The position numbers and the translations under genes were made by a program. A DNA stretch of 64,000 bases from Pempheris klunzingeri (lineage: Eukaryota > Chordata > Actinopteri > Acropomatiformes > Pempheridae), in the NCBI RefSeq assembly GCF_042242105.1, contig NC_092035.1, forward strand, positions 12,123,477 through 12,187,476, given 5' to 3'. The notes below the pieces were generated by a model, which saw nothing but the letters and a program-made list of their open reading frames with translations, had not been told where the DNA came from and made no database searches. Positions 61,232-64,000 of the stretch are shown piece after piece (within the stretch, counting starts at the first letter, position 1; each line of letters opens with the position of its first letter).

Positions 61232-63095
61232 ATGGATCGATTTGAACTCATTTTGCTTGTTCTGCCTCTGCCCCTGTGTTTCTGTTTTGCATCAGAAGGT
61301 ATCGTATTGCAGCTTTTCATTACAGTTAAGCAAGTAGTGTACTTTAGAATCATGTGTAGCTGGTAATTACTTTGTTAAATTTGAGTTTTGAAGATATACC
61401 CCACTAACTTCTGTGCATGATCCCTATTATTCTTTTCCCTACCCATTGTTTGCAGTGTCTCTTGTGAAAACAGTCGGTAAAGAACCAGATTTTACTCCAA
61501 TATGCCTCGACAAAACACTGCAAATGGTCACACTCGTCGTGTGTAAGATCAGAACAGAAAGGAGCAGAGAAGAGTGTCGTCTGCTGTATCGACATGGACA
61601 GGACTTTGAGCACGAGTGCGGCTCCAGGTTCACGCTTACGACAAAGAATCAGACTATGTTTCTCCACCTGGCCAGCTTAACACCAGTGGATAGTGGGAAC
61701 TACACCTGTCAGTGTTCATTTAATGGGGGGACACATACTTTACATCTGAATGTCACTGTGGAGGGTAAATGGTTGATTTATTTTCTTGCAGATGTGATGA
61801 ATTTAAAGCTGAATAATGTCTGTAGATGTCAAATGTATGAACACATATTCTGCATCAGTATCACTGTGGAAGGTAAATGTGTATTTTTTGGTATTTCCTT
61901 TTAGAAGCCAGCATGTCTTTGCAGATGTTGTACGCCACTGTGATCGGGGGCATTGCTGCGTTCATCACTGTGGCTGGACTTGTCTTTGGATGTATCCTGA
62001 GAAAAATACATTACTGGTGAAAAAATCTTTCTCATAAACCCTGTAAAATAATACAGTTTCCATATTGAATAAAGAATTGTAAATCAATTCTACTCAGTAC
62101 AATTTCTGCAAGTCTCTGTATTGTAGGCCAGAAGAGTAAGTTTGTCCAATTAGCATGTGTTCATTAACCATCATTAACTGTTTGTGTTTTGTGCTCCATG
62201 TCCAGCTCTGACATCGTTAACAGAGACGACACAAGGCCAGAAGCATCCGCTTCATCAGTCAGTGGTTCCTCCCGCATGTTGGTGAGCCACGTAATCTTTT
62301 ATTCACTATCTATAAATGCATTAAGTAGCTGTTTTAATGTGCATATATATGTGTATAATACAGACATTTAAGCATTTTAGGTTTTTAGCTGAGGCCTTTT
62401 TGTTTTATTTAAAAGTAGGTCACATGCAGACAGGAAATCTTGAGGGGGGGAGACATGTAGCAAAGGTTAGACTTTGGGATTGAACGTTGCGCTCATGCTA
62501 TAGGGTCTAGTGTGTGTCTTAACCACTAGGCCACCACAGTGCTTGTACAATATGTAACAATGGTTAGTTCGCACAAGGTAGCACTCGCTTCTCTTTCCAG
62601 AATAATGGAGTTCATTGTTCTTTTTACATCTTTTGTTTTTGGTTCACACGTCATTCAGAGAATAACAGAGAATAAAATGACCACATGTGCTGTAAAGTGT
62701 GGAGATTGTAGAGAAGCGGTTTCTCCCTCTGCTCTGTCTGCCTTTAAGCAGATTCAGGCGCCCACAGGAACACTGAAACATATAAAGCAAAGTTATTTCC
62801 TCAAGTCAACAAGAAATAAAGCCCTTAAAACGCCAAAACCAAATCTAATCAGACTTTTAAAACATGATGCTGTTCTATTTTGATGGTTCCGTAGGATCGA
62901 GATGACCCAGAAGAACACTACACAAGCCTCCAGCTGCCAGCAGATGATCTCTACCAAACTATCTTCACAGTGCGCCACCAACAAGACAGCAAGAGGAGCT
63001 CAAGCAACAACACAGCGACTCCACATTTATATGATCAGGAAATAGATAGACGAGAGGCTGATTCAAGCTCAAGTGAAATCTATGAAAATGTTTAG
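61232..63095 (+). CDS. Single-pass Ig-domain receptor with a cytoplasmic ITAM, gene 2
   Basis: Five exons join in frame to 254 aa: 61232-61298, 61456-61764, 61905-62016, 62206-62281 and 62895-63095, all GT-AG. The signal peptide (ELILLVLPLPLCFCF) precedes one V-type Ig domain, closely similar to gene 1, with DSGNYTC, six cysteines and three N-glycosylation sequons. The membrane helix (about 133-155) is uncharged. The tail carries YTSLQLPADDLYQTI (Y197 and Y208), a canonical ITAM YxxL-x7-YxxI preceded by acidic residues, then Y234 and a terminal YENV (Y251, a YxN motif). Phosphorylated ITAMs recruit Syk or ZAP-70, so the protein should be able to activate a cell directly, without an adaptor; this is inference. 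The weakest junction is donor TACTG|GTGAAA at 62017. No named family is recognised. Confidence 0.8.
61792..61872 (+). other. Candidate 81-nt cassette exon in Ig receptor gene 2
   Basis: The acceptor TTTTCTTGCAG ends at 61791 and the donor GTGGAAG|GTAAAT follows 61872. The interval starts and ends in phase 1 like its neighbours, is open throughout and would add 27 residues containing NVCRC and SITVE. Its last bases, with the donor (61859-61880), are identical over 22 nt to the end of the Ig exon of gene 1 (59739-59760). It therefore appears to be a partial copy of that exon end. Confidence 0.5.
62127..62135 (+). other. Candidate 9-nt microexon in Ig receptor gene 2
   Basis: GCCAGAAGA is bounded by acceptor CTGTATTGTAG and a consensus donor GTAAGT. 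Inclusion keeps the frame and replaces C163 by WPED at the membrane-cytoplasm boundary. Confidence 0.35.
62405..62542 (-). mobile_element. tRNA-derived SINE in the last intron of Ig receptor gene 2
   Basis: On the minus strand it reads GCACTGTGGTGGCCTAGTGG, a box A-like tRNA head, then a box B-like GTTCAATCCC. It continues CTTTGCTACATGTCTCCCCC and TTTCCTGTCTG with an AAATAAA-like end. It differs from the SINE at 891-1168. It lies antisense to the host gene. Confidence 0.7.
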
Positions 63096-63311
63096 GTGAA
63101 AAATAACGATAACGTGACTGTACATCATCTGTGTGACATGTTGACATTGGGTAACATTTAAGAGGTGCTCGTTAAACATTGAGATTACACTGCCTGTTAA
63201 AACCGGTCTGCATGGTTTGATGTAGTATTACAGTAGTATTTTTATCTTTGTTACACAGAAGGAAAGTAAATGTTCTAAAGTTCTAAAGTTGTATTTTTAT
63301 CTAGTTAAATG

Positions 63312-63317
63312 AATAAA
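63312..63317 (+). terminator. Candidate polyadenylation signal of Ig receptor gene 2
   Basis: AATAAA lies 217 bases after the stop codon at 63093-63095. Confidence 0.5.
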
Positions 63318-64000
63318 TAACAGCAAGCTACTTTTGCCAGAAGGTCTTTAAGATGCATTACCATTATTTCATTATTTCACGTGTCATCTGTCTGATAGAA
63401 TGGGTATTTTTAACACATTTTAAAACATTTTTCCCTTGTTTTGGTTGCCGTACAGTCATCTCCAGAGATTTTTGATTTAGAGCTGAGAAAAATGAAGAAA
63501 GGGGCAGCAGCTGCACACGGTGGCGCATCAGCAAAATGTTAAATTAAATGTTAAGGGCACCTATTAGTGCACTTTATCATATTTTTCTGTTGGAAGAACA
63601 CCATAAAGGCCCTTTGTGAGTCTTATGGCCATGATCTGTACAATGTTGATTATAAATGACTAATTAGTGGAAAGTAAAGATGCCTTTTCATTAATGGGAT
63701 CTGTAAATATCCCAAAACTTGTAATACTTAAATTTTGTACTAAAAAAATGAAAATGAAATGAAAATCTTTTCATTGCTTTTGCTCAACAGATTGTGACAG
63801 CCAGCTGAAGTAGGCCACAGTGTGTCTGAACAAAGTTAACTCACTTGTGTCAAGAGTTTTTGTTACTCACAAATGTGTCACATTATACCAGAGCTGCGTG
63901 GGGATATAAACTGCATGAGCTGCAAAGACCACACTGCCATATCTTCACAGCTCGAGCTCAGGTTTGTAAATAAGTGACGACCACAGAGCATATGCATCAG
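63318..64000. other. Right flank with possible promoter
   Basis: No coding exon is recognised. TATAAA at 63905-63910 is followed by about 50 bases and a donor-like GCTCAG|GTTTGT after 63961. It may be the promoter and first exon of a further plus-strand gene beyond the window. Confidence 0.35.

Noticed and set aside
62405..62542. Possible tRNA gene on the minus strand
   Set aside because: Box A and box B resemble a tRNA, but the cloverleaf is not maintained and a SINE body follows.

Overview
This window is vertebrate nuclear DNA, almost certainly from a ray-finned (teleost) fish. The genes have GT-AG introns, and the sequence is rich in CA/GT and GA microsatellites. The dispersed repeats are of kinds familiar from fish: Tc1-type DNA transposons, TA-flanked miniature elements, tRNA-derived SINEs and an L2-type LINE tail. 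No long retroelement or viral reading frame, rRNA gene or CRISPR array is visible.

Layout. 713-2609 holds a Tc1-like transposon whose left inverted repeat is split by a SINE. 7562-8595 holds TCEANC (+), a TFIIS-like protein coded in one exon. 11.58-14.86 kb holds RAB9A (+), with a CpG-rich leader exon and a single coding exon. 17.9-41.6 kb holds GPM6B (-), a proteolipid-family four-pass membrane protein reconstructed here from seven coding exons (292 aa); intron 1 is 15.7 kb. 41.6-52.9 kb is a gene-poor spacer. 52.87-55.5 kb holds GEMIN8 (-), a subunit of the SMN complex, reconstructed from three exons (202 aa). 59.2-63.3 kb holds two tandem immunoglobulin-domain receptor genes (+), reconstructed exon by exon (216 and 254 aa).

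The order and strands TCEANC(+)-RAB9A(+)-GPM6B(-)-GEMIN8(-) match human Xp22.2 as I recall it. TRAPPC2 and OFD1, which lie between RAB9A and GPM6B in human, were not seen here. These housekeeping and neural genes are linked by ancestral synteny rather than by a shared pathway.

The most novel part is the Ig receptor pair at the right end. Both genes have a signal peptide, one unusual V-type Ig domain with six cysteines and no core tryptophan, and one membrane helix. The second carries a well-formed ITAM (YxxL-x7-YxxI) in its own tail; the first has no ITAM. The second gene also holds a candidate 81-nt in-frame cassette exon that looks like a copy of the end of the Ig exon, and a candidate 9-nt microexon. 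All exon models are hand-made from splice signals, frame and homology and have not been tested against transcripts.
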